The notes: a model not told the origin generated them from the letters alone. A DNA stretch of 64,000 nucleotides from Lethocerus indicus (GCA_019843655.1 JACDQD010000007.1:22338365-22402364), one strand, 5' to 3'; positions 36,242 to 50,948 are shown, counted from the stretch's first letter. Numbers and translations: made by a program.

Positions 36242-39200
36242 ATGGCCTATCAAAATTTTATGTACATTATATTTTGGGCTTTTATTGCTGTATTTATTAC
36301 GAGTGTGGTTTCTGAAGATGAAGAAGAGACTGTGTCAGTTATGTCCAAAGAAGAAAGAGAAAACTTAAAGTAAGATTTAGATATTTATATTCTCAAATGT
36401 CTGAAAATAATTTTGTGTTATTAAGTTATTGATAATCTAATTATGTCATCACTTGTTTATTTTAGGGAGGAAGCAAGGGATATGTTCTATCATGCGTACA
36501 GAGCATATATGGTGAGATCATTTCTTTAATAATTTCAATTAGTTTTGAAAAATTGTTAGTTTACAGTGATTATTAAATGTGATTATGTAAATTGTGTTAC
36601 ATCAAATTATAAAGCTTGTATATATTAGCAAAATAATCAGATGCATATAAATGTAACTAGTATAAAGAGTGTTACTTATGTTCAGATATTTCATATGACA
36701 CCTACCATTTTTTAAAGTTTTGGCTCTTCCTTTGCATAATATGTGCAAAGTGAAATATTTTAAGGAAGGAGTGCGATGCTTCGGTATTATAATTGTTTGC
36801 CTACAATTATATGTCTTCATAATTTACATTAAACACCAGCATTGGTTTTATAAATTGTAGCCATATTTTTTAATTGTTAAATCTCTGATACAGTTCCCAC
36901 AAAAATGTTTGAGCAATTTCTTATCTAGAGATTATAGAAGATCTAAAGATTAAATCTTTCTTTCAATTCATATTTTTTAGTACTTATAGCACTTCATCTG
37001 TTTTTTATTCTGAAAAAAACATTTTCATACTGAAATAGTATAAAATTATGGAAAACAAAACATTGAAATATTTTACAGAAGTCTGTTCTGTAAAGACAAT
37101 TTCACACATTAAAAACAAATAAATATACACTTAACATATGCATAGATCCTATCTCGCAATTCATATTTACCCATACTAAAAGTGTCTTTTCTTTACTGCA
37201 GGATAATGCATATCCAGCTGATGAGCTAATGCCACTAAGTTGCCAGGGTAGGTGGAGAGGAAGTCATCCTTCAAGAGGTGATATAGATGATACTCTTGGC
37301 AAGTAAGTCCTGTCCATTATTACAGTTTTCCAAATTGTTTATATTAAATAATTAATTGATGGAAAGAAGGTATTAATTTAGAATACGGCTTTATATAATT
37401 AACAAAATTTAAAACTGAAAATTATAATAAAAACAATTTGGGTCAAAATGTGTAACAAAAGTCATTGGGTATTTTTAAATTATCTTATAATCAGAAAATC
37501 TCGTATTTTTGTTACCAATTTTTTCCTTAAATGAAAATGTGAAATTATTTCAATTTTGGTATATTCAGATAGGCCTTGTCAGACAATCCTTTAACTTAGA
37601 TACAATGATGCTTATTCATATTTCATTAGTGCATCTTTTATTTTTATTTTCTTCTGATATATAAGAGTGGGCATTAAATTAAAGTAAATTAAAATAAACA
37701 TTAAATTAAAAATAATACAGAGTTTGTATATTGCTTATGTTGATAAATAAAAATTTGTTTTTTATTTCAGTTTTTCCTTAACTCTGATAGACACGTTGGA
37801 TACATTGGTTGTACTTGGTGATCTAACAGAGTTCGAACATGCTGTTAAACTTGTACTCAGGGATGTCACCTTTGATACAGATGTTGAAGTGTCTGTTTTT
37901 GAAACCAACATAAGAGTTCTTGGGTATGTTCTTGGGCATTGGTACTTAGGAAAGATTATCATAACTGTATCATAAACTTATAATACACTTTAGTATATAA
38001 AAAATCCATTATCTATTTCAATTCTTTTTTACCACCAGAAAATAAAATGAATTATTTTTCCATGAAGTATTGATAAAACAGGGACTTTTCCCTGTATTGA
38101 TAAAAGTAACCATTTACTATTCCATGTAGGCCAGATTGCTTTAATCTTACTTAATTGTATATAATGAGTATTTTTAAAACACTGGTGTTGATGTAATTTA
38201 TTAAATTACCTTCATATGTTTTTTTAAATGATTGTAACATTAGAATAAATAGATCTTTAATAGATGTATGGTTTTTAGACTTAACTAAGTCCCTTGACTT
38301 TTACATAACATATAAATGAATCACTTAAGATACTACTACTTATGTCTGTGTCATATCTACGTTTTCATATTTAGTCATGACAGAACCTTATCTAGATGAA
38401 ACTATATTATTTTCATATCTCTTATTCATGAGTATTGTGCAACTACCAAAATCATTGACTCCAAAGAGGTTGGAGCTACACTTAAACACATTTTATAAAA
38501 TATAGGTTTCATTCTTAAATGTGTATTATTATCTGTTTTTACCAGTGGTTTACTTTCTGGTCATATCCTGGCAGAATATGTTCAACAGAAGGCTAGCATT
38601 ATGAAGTGGTACAGTGGTGAACTTCTCATGCTGGCCAAAGATCTTGGGTACAGACTGTTGCCAGCATTCAACACATCAACAGGAATACCTCATGGCCGAG
38701 TGAGAATGAAAATTTTAAATATAAATTAAAGTGTTTTAAATGTCATTAATATTAATATTTCAACTTCTTAATAACATCTAAAGTCAATATAAGTAGAATT
38801 TAAAACACACAGTTGTTACGTTTTACACAACTGGATCTGTTTTACTACTCCAGATTAGTTGTTTTTGATAAGTGATTAATTGCTTCATACATTTTAATGT
38901 TTGCTACTTTATATATATAAACCCATTGGTACACATATTACCATATCTTATTTTCCCTTCAGATAAATTTACGCCATGGTTTGCGATCTCAAAAGCTTGA
39001 GGGATCTCGAGAAACATGTACGGCATGTGCCGGTACTATGGTATTAGAAATGGCTGCACTTTCCAGGCTAACTGGTGAAGCTATATTTGAGGTAAATTTC
39101 TAGACTTATTATGTTCATTATGCATTGATTAATTATGACTTGTTCACTGTCATTATGTGTTCATTTTTTATGTAACTAAAAAGTATTTGGAACATAATTA

Positions 39201-42200
39201 TGCAGTAATTATTGAACAAAAAAGCTAGTGGCATTACATTATTGTTTGATATTAACTGACTTAATTATTTTTTACTCTCTTTAGATGTTTAAAGTTAAAT
39301 GGTTTAATTTATTACTTTTAAAGAACGTTTACAACATTATAATAATAACAAGGGTATTGCATAACCCTTGATTAAAGCATATTGCAGTATAGCATACCGT
39401 TGGCTTCCTTCACAGTCTAGGATCCATGTAATTTCAGAATTGTTTTACTTTGAATAACAGGAGAAAGCACACCGTGCGATGGATGGATTGTGGAAACTGA
39501 GACACAGGAGTTCAGATCTAATGGGAACTGTTTTAAACATTCATTCGGGTGATTGGGTGAGAAGAGACTCGGGTGTTGGAGCTGGTATTGATTCCTATTA
39601 TGAATATTGCCTGAAAGCCTATGTTCTACTTGGTGATCACAAATATTTAGGAAGGTTCAACAAGGTACCCGTGCACATTTTTGTTTCAGCCACAAATTAT
39701 ATGATTTAAATATATTAAATAAACAAATTGATTATCTAACAGTGTTAAATAAAAGAAAACCAATTCTGCCCAATATCAAAGATTATGCAACCCATTTTTC
39801 ATTACATGTTATGTTCTGTTTGTTTCAATGTACTAATTTTAACTAATTATAAAAAAAATATAGAGTTACGTAATACAGTAATAAATATTTGATTTGTACT
39901 GTTGTCTGGAGTAAATTTACAGAGTTATAGATTTAATTTAACAAATGAAAAGTTCATATTTCTTTAATATATCACAGTTAGTTTCAGTTTGTGTTTAACA
40001 TTAATCTGGAAATAATTTAAAATAACAAAATGACTGTTAGTAAAAATAATAAATAAAATTAATAAATAAATTTAATAAATGTTATTTTCTTATTAATTTC
40101 AGCATTATTCGGCTGTCATGAAATATATCAGTCAAGGTCCAATGCTACTCGATGTCCACATGCATCGACCTCACACAAATTCGCGTAATTTCATGGATGC
40201 TTTGCTTGCATTTTGGCCTGGACTTCAGGTTAACAATGATTAAATATGCGTACAATATAACTCATGTACTAATTAATAAGTATTAATTGAACTATTTTTT
40301 TTTATATTTTGTAGGTGCTCAGTGGTGATTTGAAACCTGCGGTTGAAACACATGAGATGTTGTACCAAGTCATGCAAAGGCATAATTTCATTCCTGAAGC
40401 ATTTACAACTGATTTTCAAGTATTGATTTGTTTTTTAATATTTATTATGTTATTTTTCCAGGTTTATTATTTAGTGATTTTTTTCTTCATGATGCATAAT
40501 AGATTTGACAATTTTAATTTCCTATTTATTTAATCAAATTTTGTTACAAACCATTTAAATAAACTTATATTTATCTACTTTTTACCTAATTTCCATTTTC
40601 ATGCCTGAAAAATATATTTGGTTACTAATTTTCTCTTTTGTGCTAAATAATAAGACAATTGTGTCAATTGTTTGATAGGTACACTGGGGTCAATATCCCC
40701 TGCGACCTGAGTTCCTTGAATCAACTTACTTTTTGTACAAAGCTACTGGAGACCATTATTACCTTCATGTTGGTAAGGAGGTTTTAAAAGGGTTACAGAC
40801 ACATGCGAGAGTACCTTGTGGGTATGCTGCTGTAAGCGATGTCAGAACTGGTCAGCATGATGATAGGTTTGTACTCTTTAAAAGTAAAGTTTACTAATTT
40901 AATTAATTAAATATTTTTGTTATTTAATGTAAAACATTTTTAAAAATATTTGAATCAGGGACTATTATAACCGAAATAATGAAATATACTGATGTAATGA
41001 AAAATTATAAATGAAATAATTATATTCTTTCAATTATATTATGTGCTCCTCTTTAATGTACCTCAGTGGATTTAAATACATGGAATGGCATCATTTAATT
41101 TAATTTATTATTTATTCTGTTAGTAAATATTATACACAATTAATTCACATTATTTTAATCTTGATTTGTTTGGAATGTATGGTATATGATAATATTGTGA
41201 AAATCTGAGTATTAAATATATTTTTATTGCTATATTATTGTTTCAGATTGGACTCTTATGTTTTGGCAGAGACATTCAAGTACCTGTTCCTTCTGTTTGC
41301 TGATCCTAGCGAACTAGTCTTAGATTTAGATAAATTTATATTCACAACAGAGGCTCACCTGCTTCCACTCACTTTGGCAAGATCCCACACCAATGTTTCT
41401 TTCTTTATGGTAATATAATTAAACAGTAGATTTAATTTCATCTTGTAGTTGTGTACATTAAAGTATTATTGTATTTTTTATGATGTAATATATTCTTTTA
41501 TGATTACATTTATGAGTATAATGTAATGAACAAAAATGAATGACCACATGATGAGTGATTATGATTTTTCATATTTTTCTCATTTTAAAAATACTTTTAA
41601 TATGAGAATTATACTTTGAGTGATATTTAATTATTATATAACTCGGAAAATGGGTAATATTGCCCATATGTTTTGACTTGTTGTTTCATACTACTGTTTA
41701 TATATCTTGAACTTCTTTGTAAAATGCAAACTAAACACAAATCAACAAGACAATTTTAAAGGAATATATAAATGTATTAAATGACATAATATTAAATTAA
41801 TGTAATGTGTAATATTAGGGGCTGCAGTGGGTGGCTCAGGGATAAGAGCGTCAGTTTCTGAGCCCAGTGGTGCCAGTTCAAATCCAGTGTATCGATGGAT
41901 GTTAGCATAAGTTAGATTAAGTCAGGGAGACGGATCATGTGTGCCCTCTGGTAGTGATCACCGAACTCTAACCCACCAAATCATAAGCACATATTTTATG
42001 CCACACTAGTTTAGTCAAAACATAATATATGTGCCCATAATTATGAAAGTGGTCTAAGTCATATATTTCTGGTTTCGAGATATTTAATGAATTGCTTTCG
42101 AATAAATTAACAAATATTTTTATATTATGCAACATTTTAATTTAGAATTTTATTAGTCTTGATTAATGGAAGTGTACTATGAATATGAAATTTTGTGTGA

Positions 42201-45200
42201 ATTTCAATGTTTTTTTTATCATCATTATTATATTATTCTTACAGCAAGTGCATACTGATAATAATGCAACTGTCTTCTGACAATATATATTGGAGCATGC
42301 AAAAATAAAATAAAATTACAGTAGTTGACATATTGCAATAGTAAACAGTAGTACACCTGATAAATAAAATAATTATGCATTTTACCACACTATCTAGCAA
42401 TTATAGAAATCATAACCTTTCATTGAGATGCTATTATAATTAGGAGGTATTTGTACAATTTACAGTTTCTCTTGCTTTATGTATTAAAACATCTATTCTT
42501 AATTATCTTTATGAATTCTATACATGGTATATTCCATTAACATAGAATATATGTAGGTTGAAACTAATTGAAATTTTATTTTTTTTTGTTATGAAGCTGG
42601 GCGAAGAAAGTGAAGGTTATCAGGGTCCACAGCAGTGTCCGAGTTCGTTGCGCCTTTTCCCTGAAGCAGTGCGGAGGCCTCTGCGCAACATGGTCCACGC
42701 TACGTGTCCAAATAAGCCACAGCCGAGAAAGCTTCTTGCAGCTGACTTCCAGGTATACCACTGCCGTTGTTCTACCGCTACTGATATTGCTCACAGGCTC
42801 ATTGCCCTCATATTGTTTGCACTAATATTCCATTCGACCTGACTGCCTTTTATTGGGTTTTTCGATCTGTTTATATATTTTTTTGTGGGCTGTAGAAGTT
42901 CAATCTAATTGTTATTATTTTGTTAGAGAACATTTCAATATTTATAATGGTATCATTTTTATTTGTTTATTTTTCCTTAATCTTTGCTGCTATGGCTCTC
43001 ATTTCTGTATTGTTTTGGTTAAAGAGTGCTGCTTTGGCCCTTGTATCAATATTCAAAAAACATGTTAGTTATTTAATTCAGTTTGACCTATTTCTTATTC
43101 CATTTCTTCTACTTTAATGGTATTTTATCTAAACACAGAATTCAGCTCTTGAATGTTAAGTAAATCTAAATACATCATATTAATGCCTGGGAAACTTATT
43201 TATGAGCTGCTTAGTATTTTCTTTTATATAAATTATTAATTGGTCCTTCATATTTTGGAATGTATTCATCATTTGAAGTATATCAAATTGTAACTTCATT
43301 TTGGAAATTGATACAGAGTTTTGAACCACTTAATTTGCGTAAATTGCATAAATGGCATTTAAGGAAAAATAAGCATGAGAGAGATGTTGGAGTAGGGTTA
43401 AACTGTATTTATTTTTTAATATTATTCTTCCCAGTACCAATTTTTATTATTGTATTCAAAGAATAAATACTATAGCAATGAGAGTTATTATAGCTTTAAT
43501 TTTGACTGCTTTCTTGTTTTTCCTTTCTAGGTTGTTAGAATATTGTTTGCATATTCTCTTCAGATCTTTTTAATAGCTGCATGTTACTTGACTACTTATT
43601 TCCAACAGAGGGATTGGGTTGTTGTAGAAATAAGTTTGTTTCATAATGGTAAAATTTCACAAACTAAATGTGTATTTGGTTTTGTAAATGGTCATCTGTT
43701 TATTCAGTTAATTATAATGAAGCAAGGTTGGTAAATATGTAATCCAGGGAGATTGCAACCAATAGTTATCTCATTTTTCATTTAAACTGCACTGAAAGGT
43801 TCTGTGCCTTTTTTACTAATGCTCAGTTTTTACAAATCTGTTATTTGAAGTATTATTAGAAAAGAAACAGCGCTGGCTTTTTTGGGGGCTTTGTTGATAT
43901 TCAAATATGTGCTCTGTAACAGTGCATTGGTATATCTTGGCACTAAGTAGGCTCAGAAGGGTTACAGTCATTGATTGCATGCATGCAGGAAGTTAATATT
44001 TATGGATGTCAACTGTTTTGTTTTACATTGTAAAATAAGTTAGTATAAATATGTGCAAGTTTATTGATTACTTAATTTGATCAATATATTGGATTTAAAA
44101 ATGTAGTGTTATTGTATATATGTATACTATTATTGACATAAATATGTACATAAAATTTGTGTTTGTACATAAGAAGTCAGTAGGTTTAGGAGTCACTCTA
44201 ATTGCTTATGTGTGGCTTTGTGTGTAAAACTTAAATCTTTAAATATAACTTTGTAGCCATCTTTCATTGATACTGTTAATTCTATTAAGTAGATTTTCTT
44301 CTTTTTATGAACTGGAAAGGTTAAATGGACTATCTCTCTGGAAGTCACTATGAAATGTTGGTGAACTGCTGATTTCTCTTAAATGTCTTTTCTTATTTAT
44401 TATACTATATTTGGGTGCTAACTTGTGTGTTTAATAACTCCTATATGCTTTGCTCACTAACTACCTCTGTATTTTTGTTAGCTGTGTGTTGGCCTTTTGG
44501 TGGTGAGGATATTACTATAAACTGATTTGTGATGTTTTTATCTTGTATGCCCACACATAACATCAAGAAATCTGTATTGTGTATCAGAGATTTATTTTCT
44601 AAAATATTAAATGAGGTTTTATTGAATAGGGTGCTCAAGCATTTTTTCAAATATGATAGTATTATATTCTGTTTTGTATAGATTTACAATCTAGTTTTGT
44701 CATAGTAATGTATTAATATTACTATGAATTACATGAAAGAGGACCTTTTTCAAGTTTTTTTAAAGATGCAATATTTTTCTATAATGTTTATTATTTACAG
44801 ACGAAAATGATGTTCACAACAACATCTGCAGTTATCACCTTCTATACTTTCCTCTCAGTTCTTGAAATGTGTTTCTTATATTTGGCTTTTAGTTGGTTTG
44901 TCTATTATGTATCAAGAGTTAACAACAGGTGACACTATATCATTAAATCAATTAAACAAATTTTGTAAATTAACTTTTGTTGTATATTTATTTACAAAAA
45001 AAAATTAAAACATTATTTCTATCTTTCATGTGAATCAATTAACATACTAGTTAGAAGTATTTTATGAAATAATGTTTGTTCTTTAAAATCTAAAAATGTA
45101 TACATATGTTTTGTATATTTATATACATTGAAATGAATTGTGATGGGGTAGATGAAAAAAGAACAAAATTTGCAACAATTGTATTTTTAAGTTGTAAGCT

Positions 45201-48200
45201 TTCAAATCTTTTAGTTTATGATGGGGGAATCAATTGAATAAGCAGTTTACTCATATCATTGAACAATTAATTCATATTGGAACTTGCATCATACTCCAGT
45301 CCTGGTGAATTATTTGAAATTGTGATTTGAATAATATTTCTGACTTGGCTTCATTAATATATTGGTTTCTTTTAATTATTATGAATTGATGTGCATGTTC
45401 AGTGTGGCTATTATGTCCCTATTAGAATGCATGACTAAAATTAAATTTTTTAAATTTGTTACATATTCATAGTACACATTTTTAGATTTTTGATGTAGCA
45501 ATGCGTTTAATTTGTTTTCTCTTGATACGTGAACTTGCAAATATTGTTGAAAATAGAAGGAATCATGAACTCAAATTATTTATAATTACTGTTGTTTGTT
45601 AATTAATTATTTGATCTTCTATTCATTTAGAAGTATAAACCTGGGCCTCCAATGTATGCGCCTCACCAGTATATTTTATGTAACAGATTTTTGTCTTTAC
45701 TATTATATTATAATGTTACCTTAACTAGTGATATATTTTTTATCAAATAATGATAGAAAGAAATTGCCTAGTTATTAAAAATAGAGACTGGTCAATTTGT
45801 ATTTTTATCATAATTGTAAAAAAAATGAAAATCTAAATGGTTGAATAATTTTGCAAAGGAACAATGTGATATTTAGATATAAAATAAGTTAAGTAGTGTA
45901 CATAAGGAAATAAATTTTTATTTACATGGACTTTTTATATTTCTCTTCTTTTTATTTTTAATTTTGTTATAAGAACAGATAAATTGCATGGTGTAGACAT
46001 TAAAATACCTTGAATTACTCATTACAAAATTAGGGGAATCTGTATTTGTACATCAATTGCATCAATCTGGGAATTGATATTTATTTGACTTTACATGTTT
46101 TGCATGGTTTTGTTTGAATTTAGTAACTATAGTGCAACAATTCAACGTTAATTTAGTTGTATAAAATTTTAAATTCGTTTGGCATTTTACTGTAATGGAC
46201 TGGATATTTTCTATATTGTCTTTGGGTTAGAATTTTCCTGCTCTCTGACTTTCCTCCCATTCAGATGGACTGAGCATGATGTAGTTTTTATTGAACTATA
46301 CAAAAAAGAACATTAGTTTGAGGGTTAAACAATTGGTTGGTTATTGGTAATAATGTTGCAGTCTGGGAACCCAGAACACAAGAAACTCATAAGTGATATG
46401 GGAATCAGTATAGCACACTTGGATGATGGAAGGATACAACTTTTGCATACCTTTTCCAAGGTGAGAAAATTAAAATTTAATTATCATTTTGGACATTTCT
46501 TCATACACTTTATGCAAATTGTTAATTAATAGTAAATGAATGTTTCAATTTTTTTTTGATATTCTTGATAAGTTTACATTGCAGAGTTCATACAATGAAA
46601 AATTATAAACAATACTTTTTAATTTATTTATAAACTTGAACTGCTTATTTATAAAACAAACAAAAGTATTTAATAGTTACTTTTTATGGTCATTTGGGGT
46701 CTTCACAGGCACATTCATTGTAGTTGTAACAATTGGGAAATAGCAGTTAGGAATATCTCTAGTGTATTTTGTGTTGTATTTTTTCTGAAATGACAGTGAA
46801 ATTTTTGCAATTACTTTTGTTTTCATTCTGCTTTATATTCAGACCATGGCCAGTAAGTTTAGAACCTTGCTGAAATTGGGTCACTGGTTTTGTACATGTA
46901 CAGACTAAAGTAATATTCAATCTCCAATTTTAGAGGGATTATAACAAAGCAAATATACAATTTTGATTCAGTAATATTGTGTGAAGTCTTTAATTGGTAT
47001 ATGCTTTATTTTAAGTAAAATTCTCTTTTGAGTTGGAATTCTGTAGGTTTTCTTAAAACATATTAATGCATATTTTATTCACATATTTAAGCTGTCATTG
47101 ATTGTGTTAAGTTTTGTCATTTAATAGAGCCAAAGTATTTTTCTTCTGCTTGGTTTAGGCCAAAAGTGTGATGGATGCTGAGGAAGGCTTGGTTTTCATG
47201 CAAGAAATGTTGGAACTTTCAAAGTCCCAAGGTCCTGACACTCTGCCCAAGGCTGTGCTTTACAGTGTTCAAGGGCAGCATCATACCCTCAATGCCGGTC
47301 CAGCACATTTTGGAAAACAACTCAGGGGCAAGGATAAAGTATGTACATTGTGAGGATAATGAAATTATCCTTTCTATTTATTTTATAACCCATTATCTTT
47401 CTGATTGATTTAATAAGTTCTTTGCCATATCAATACTGTGATACATTACAGTGATATTGATTGTAATGTGAATTTTTGTTTCATTTTAAAAACATTTAAA
47501 ATTATTTTTTTGTTGATATATTTTATTTATTCGATTAATGCAGTTATTTATTTGGAACAAAATGATGCAAACCTGTTTTTATGAAAACCCCAGAAAATTA
47601 AATTTCTTCATAAATATAAGGAAAGAAAATTTTTTGTATAGATTATACAAAATTATAATTGCCCCCAGTAACTGTAAACAATTTTGCATAAATTAGCATT
47701 TGTCTGAAGGTTTATAATTTAACTAAACATTTACATTAAATACTTTTACCTTTTTATTTTTTATAGATTATAGAAATGTGTCTTCTGTATTTATTCTGAT
47801 GTTGAATGTTGCAGGTTAGTGGAAGGGTCGGTGTAGCTGATCCATTGAGAGCATGTTCCAGTTTGAAGAATCCTGACAGTTTGAAAGGGAGAATAGCCAT
47901 TGTTCAGCGGGGTGATTGCATGTTTGTTGATAAGGTAATAGCGCTATCGCATATATATATATAATACAGCAGCGATCCCTGAACACAGTTTTCAAACATC
48001 TGTTCTCTTCGTAGTATCTACAACTTATAGTCTGGTAAAACGGAATGGCTTCAATTTAGTATTAATGAAAAGGTAACTTCTCAGAATAACTTACCGTTCG
48101 CGTAGCTCGCACTGATATTAATTTTGTGTTCAGGCTCGGAGAATTATGGAGGCCGGTGCTATAGGCGGAATAGTGGTAGACAACAATGCCGACAGTGCTA

Positions 48201-49636
48201 TGTCGTCGTCGCCAATGTTCGCGATGTCTGGTGACGGCACCGACGATGTCACCATACCCTGTGTATTCCTGTTTTCTCAAGATGCCTGGAAACTGCTCAA
48301 TGCTCTTACCCAAGACCCAACCACTATTGTGACCATAGCTGACAGGCATTTAGGTCAGTATCCTTTCCTGTCAGTATAATTTCAGTCGTTCATTAATTTC
48401 CTTGTATTATGATCCTTCATTACAAAAGATGAAGCCGGTCTGAAAGAAATATAAATTTAAAAAATAAACATTCATTCATTCATTTTGATTTGAACACACA
48501 TTTTAAGAATGTGAATGATGAAAAATTATGGAAATGTAATACTCATTTTTTTAATCATTTCTGTGTCTTCCAGGCCATTCGGAGATTCTAGAAAAGGTGG
48601 AACCAGATGATCCCAGTACACTGGAAAAAATAAAGGGCTCTGTACATAATTTTCTATTTAACCAAAAGAGCGCTACTCCTCAGGTACCTCTGAACTATTT
48701 AAACATTTCCAAATATCTCCTCACAGCATAACAGCCCTTAATGCTGATAGTGCTATATAAATAAAACTAAAAAAAGTCACCTAAGACACTGTTCTCCCTC
48801 TCCTCCCAACATACAATATCCGTTACAATATATTTTTTGATTGCAATTATTAGATCAACATTTTAATTAGATATCTCTAAATAACAACATTAAATACAGC
48901 CATCAATTCAGATATATTTACCTCATTCAACTCCATTTTGTAGAGGAAAACCTGTGACCCGATTAGGTTAAAATAAAAATATAATTAAATAGTAGATGAC
49001 ACACTAGTAATTGGTAGCTTTAGCCCTATCATTTTTAAGTGACTACTCCCTAGTTGAGTATATCACCACTAATAATACTATTCCCACTACTCATAATACA
49101 TTTTAAATAATTATGGAAAAATATCACTTTACTAATGAATTAGTTTAATTATAATGAAAGTCATTTCCACAAAATTATTAATTATGAGCTACTAAGTTTT
49201 GTAACATTTGTTAATCTTTTGATTCTCATTGTATGACCAAAATTTTTAGCATTTAATACTGCTGTTTCTTAATAATGAATGAATCATTAACTGTATTCAT
49301 ATAACTTGGTACTTTCAGAGTGTAGGTAAAGGAGAGGTGCACCAAGTGGACGTAGTGGACGTGAGTATCGGCCAGGAGATGATCAGGATATCGAGGAGGG
49401 ACGCCTATCTGAGCAGCGAGGGGACGGCAGTGGTGCCGCCTCCGCCGCCGCCGCAGAAACAGCAGAGGCAGCCAGCCAACATCGAAGACGTCCTGGTCAC
49501 AGTTCAGGAACAGTCGTCAGTGACTTCCGACCAGCTCAACGATGCTCTGTCGTCGCTGGCGACCCCGTCAACGCTCTCATCATCGACAGACGACCTGGTC
49601 GTCAGGCGCAGGCACAAACTGCCAGATGAGTTATAG
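36242..49636 (+). CDS. EDEM3: EDEM3-like ER degradation-enhancing alpha-mannosidase protein
   Basis: Glycoside hydrolase family 47 protein of the ER lumen that trims or recognises mannose on misfolded glycoproteins for ERAD. Exons: 36242-36369, 36466-36511, 37202-37302, 37771-37923, 38546-38699, 38963-39091, 39461-39664, 40103-40228, 40315-40419, 40679-40866, 41247-41409, 42597-42752, 46362-46460, 47159-47338, 47815-47934, 48134-48353, 48574-48683, 49319-49636. All phases agree: 899 aa (human EDEM3 932). A signal peptide ([18 protein letters not shown]..) leads into the GH47 domain: [75 protein letters not shown] protease-associated domain follows in exons 14-16 ([29 protein letters not shown]), the feature separating EDEM3 from EDEM1/2. 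The tail is low-complexity and ends in PDEL, a KDEL-like retrieval signal. AATAAA at 49828. Confidence 0.96.
41817..42040 (+). mobile_element. tRNA-derived SINE in EDEM3 intron 11
   Basis: The 5' end looks like a degenerate tRNA: GGGGCTGCAGTGGG, an A box at about 41832-41846 (TGGCTCAGGGATAAG) and a B box at about 41874-41885 (AGTTCAAATCC), spaced as in a polymerase III promoter. The 3' part is a tRNA-unrelated body containing ATGGATGTTAGCATAAG, GGGAGACGGATCATG and TCACCGAACTCTAACCC. The 3' limit is approximate; no clear target-site duplication was seen. A more diverged copy lies at 55891-56020. Family name unknown. Confidence 0.75.
42920..44928 (+). other. Hydrophobic open frames with splice-like edges inside EDEM3 intron 12
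   Basis: The largest EDEM3 intron (42753-46361) contains three stretches on the sense strand that read as membrane-spanning peptides and have splice-like borders. The first is about 42927-43063 ([17 protein letters not shown], then [17 protein letters not shown]) before a GTTAGT. The second runs from 43531 after TTTCTAG ([20 protein letters not shown]). The third is 44801-44928 between TTATTTACAG and GTGAC ([35 protein letters not shown]). The third is 128 nt, so it cannot be an in-frame EDEM3 cassette. It may be a nested membrane-protein gene or relic; T-rich intron sequence can also give this by chance. Confidence 0.25.
44992..45225. repeat. Source-like copy of a ~230 bp duplicated segment (EDEM3 intron 12)
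   Basis: Nearly identical to 54419-54651 in the same orientation: about three substitutions and one base of poly-A length difference. The match runs from TTAC followed by poly-A to TTTATGATGGG. Neither flank extends the match. It sits in an otherwise unremarkable AT-rich intron. Confidence 0.9.
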
Positions 49637-49827
49637 CAATGTTCGCCACTCTACGTTCAGTTGAAAAGCACTGAGAGTTCTATTGTCTATTAACTGTGAA
49701 AGGTTGAAAGTGTCCTGGAATTAATTGCATCCTATTGGTATAAATTTGTACTTTCAAAGAGTACGTAGGTAACTTGTTTTTATTTCCACTTGTAGAAATC
49801 TGTGATAAATTTCTATATAAGTGGATA

Positions 49828-49833
49828 AATAAA
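49828..49833 (+). promoter_or_regulatory. EDEM3 polyadenylation signal
   Basis: AATAAA about 190 bp after the EDEM3 stop codon. Confidence 0.55.
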
Positions 49834-50892
49834 AAAGGTATATATTCTCGATGAAACGTTTCTGTGAAGTTATATACCATTTTCCTTTCTCTTTCTGGAC
49901 TGCTGGATTGTGGTAATCACATACAATTCATATATACAAAATTTAATAATTTATTTCCGGATAATTCGGGTAATTTTTTCTCAAATTTTTAAGAGCCACC
50001 AGAATACTTTGTGAGTTCTTAAGGTAATTTGTAAAATATATTTAATACTATGAAGTGGTTAACAGTTCATAGCGAATGTATTTTGCTTTGATAGGATGCA
50101 ATTGGAACAAGACATTCTTGTTTCCCTAAGTGTACCGAGTGATACCAGAGTGTACAATCTTTAGGTGTGTAGGATATATTTTTAATTTCACCTTTTTATT
50201 TAATAAGTAAATATTGTAAAAAACATTATTTATTTATGAATGTGTTCCTATTAGTACACTGTAATTTCCAGTTTTGTATTAACTGAAACAGCTATGGGAT
50301 AGTTACAAATTACTTCAACTGAATGGAACAAATTATAAGCTTTTAGGTTTATGTCCCAGTGCACAAGTATAACTAATGGTGAGTTCAGTTGTTTATAGTG
50401 AGCATGTTTTAATTTTAAAAATTGTTCAGGGGGCTATTTTTGGAACTGAAGGCCTTGAAAAAAAATACAGGTAATTCTGTATAACATTGCTTGCAGACTG
50501 AAACAATAATTGTAATTTTATTTTTCTGCTTCTAAGAAATTGAATGAATGAAATTTTAAATTAAAATATTTTTATTTAATATGCTAATGTCTAGTTCAAC
50601 GGCTTAAATCATTTTAAACAACCAAAATATAGACTTTATTTAGGTCACATTTTATTTAGTAGTTAATCAATACTAAAGCAAAAAATTTGTTTCTATGCTT
50701 TCTATGTAAAGACCAATAAAATTACAGAATTAGTTTTAAATATCTCTAGAAAATAATAAAAGTGTTTTAAATTTAAATGTATTTTTTTGCAGATTAAAAA
50801 AATGTTATTCATAATTATAGTTTATATATGGCTGATTATTTCAGCAAAGGTACTCCAATTGTTGTTATAAAATAATTTGTTACCTTTCTTTT

Positions 50893-50894
<2 letters not shown>

Positions 50895-50944
<50 letters not shown>
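50895..50944. repeat. (TA)n microsatellite with short (TG)n tail
   Basis: About 24 TA units followed by TTTGTGTGTGTG. Confidence 0.95.
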
Positions 50945-50948
<4 letters not shown>

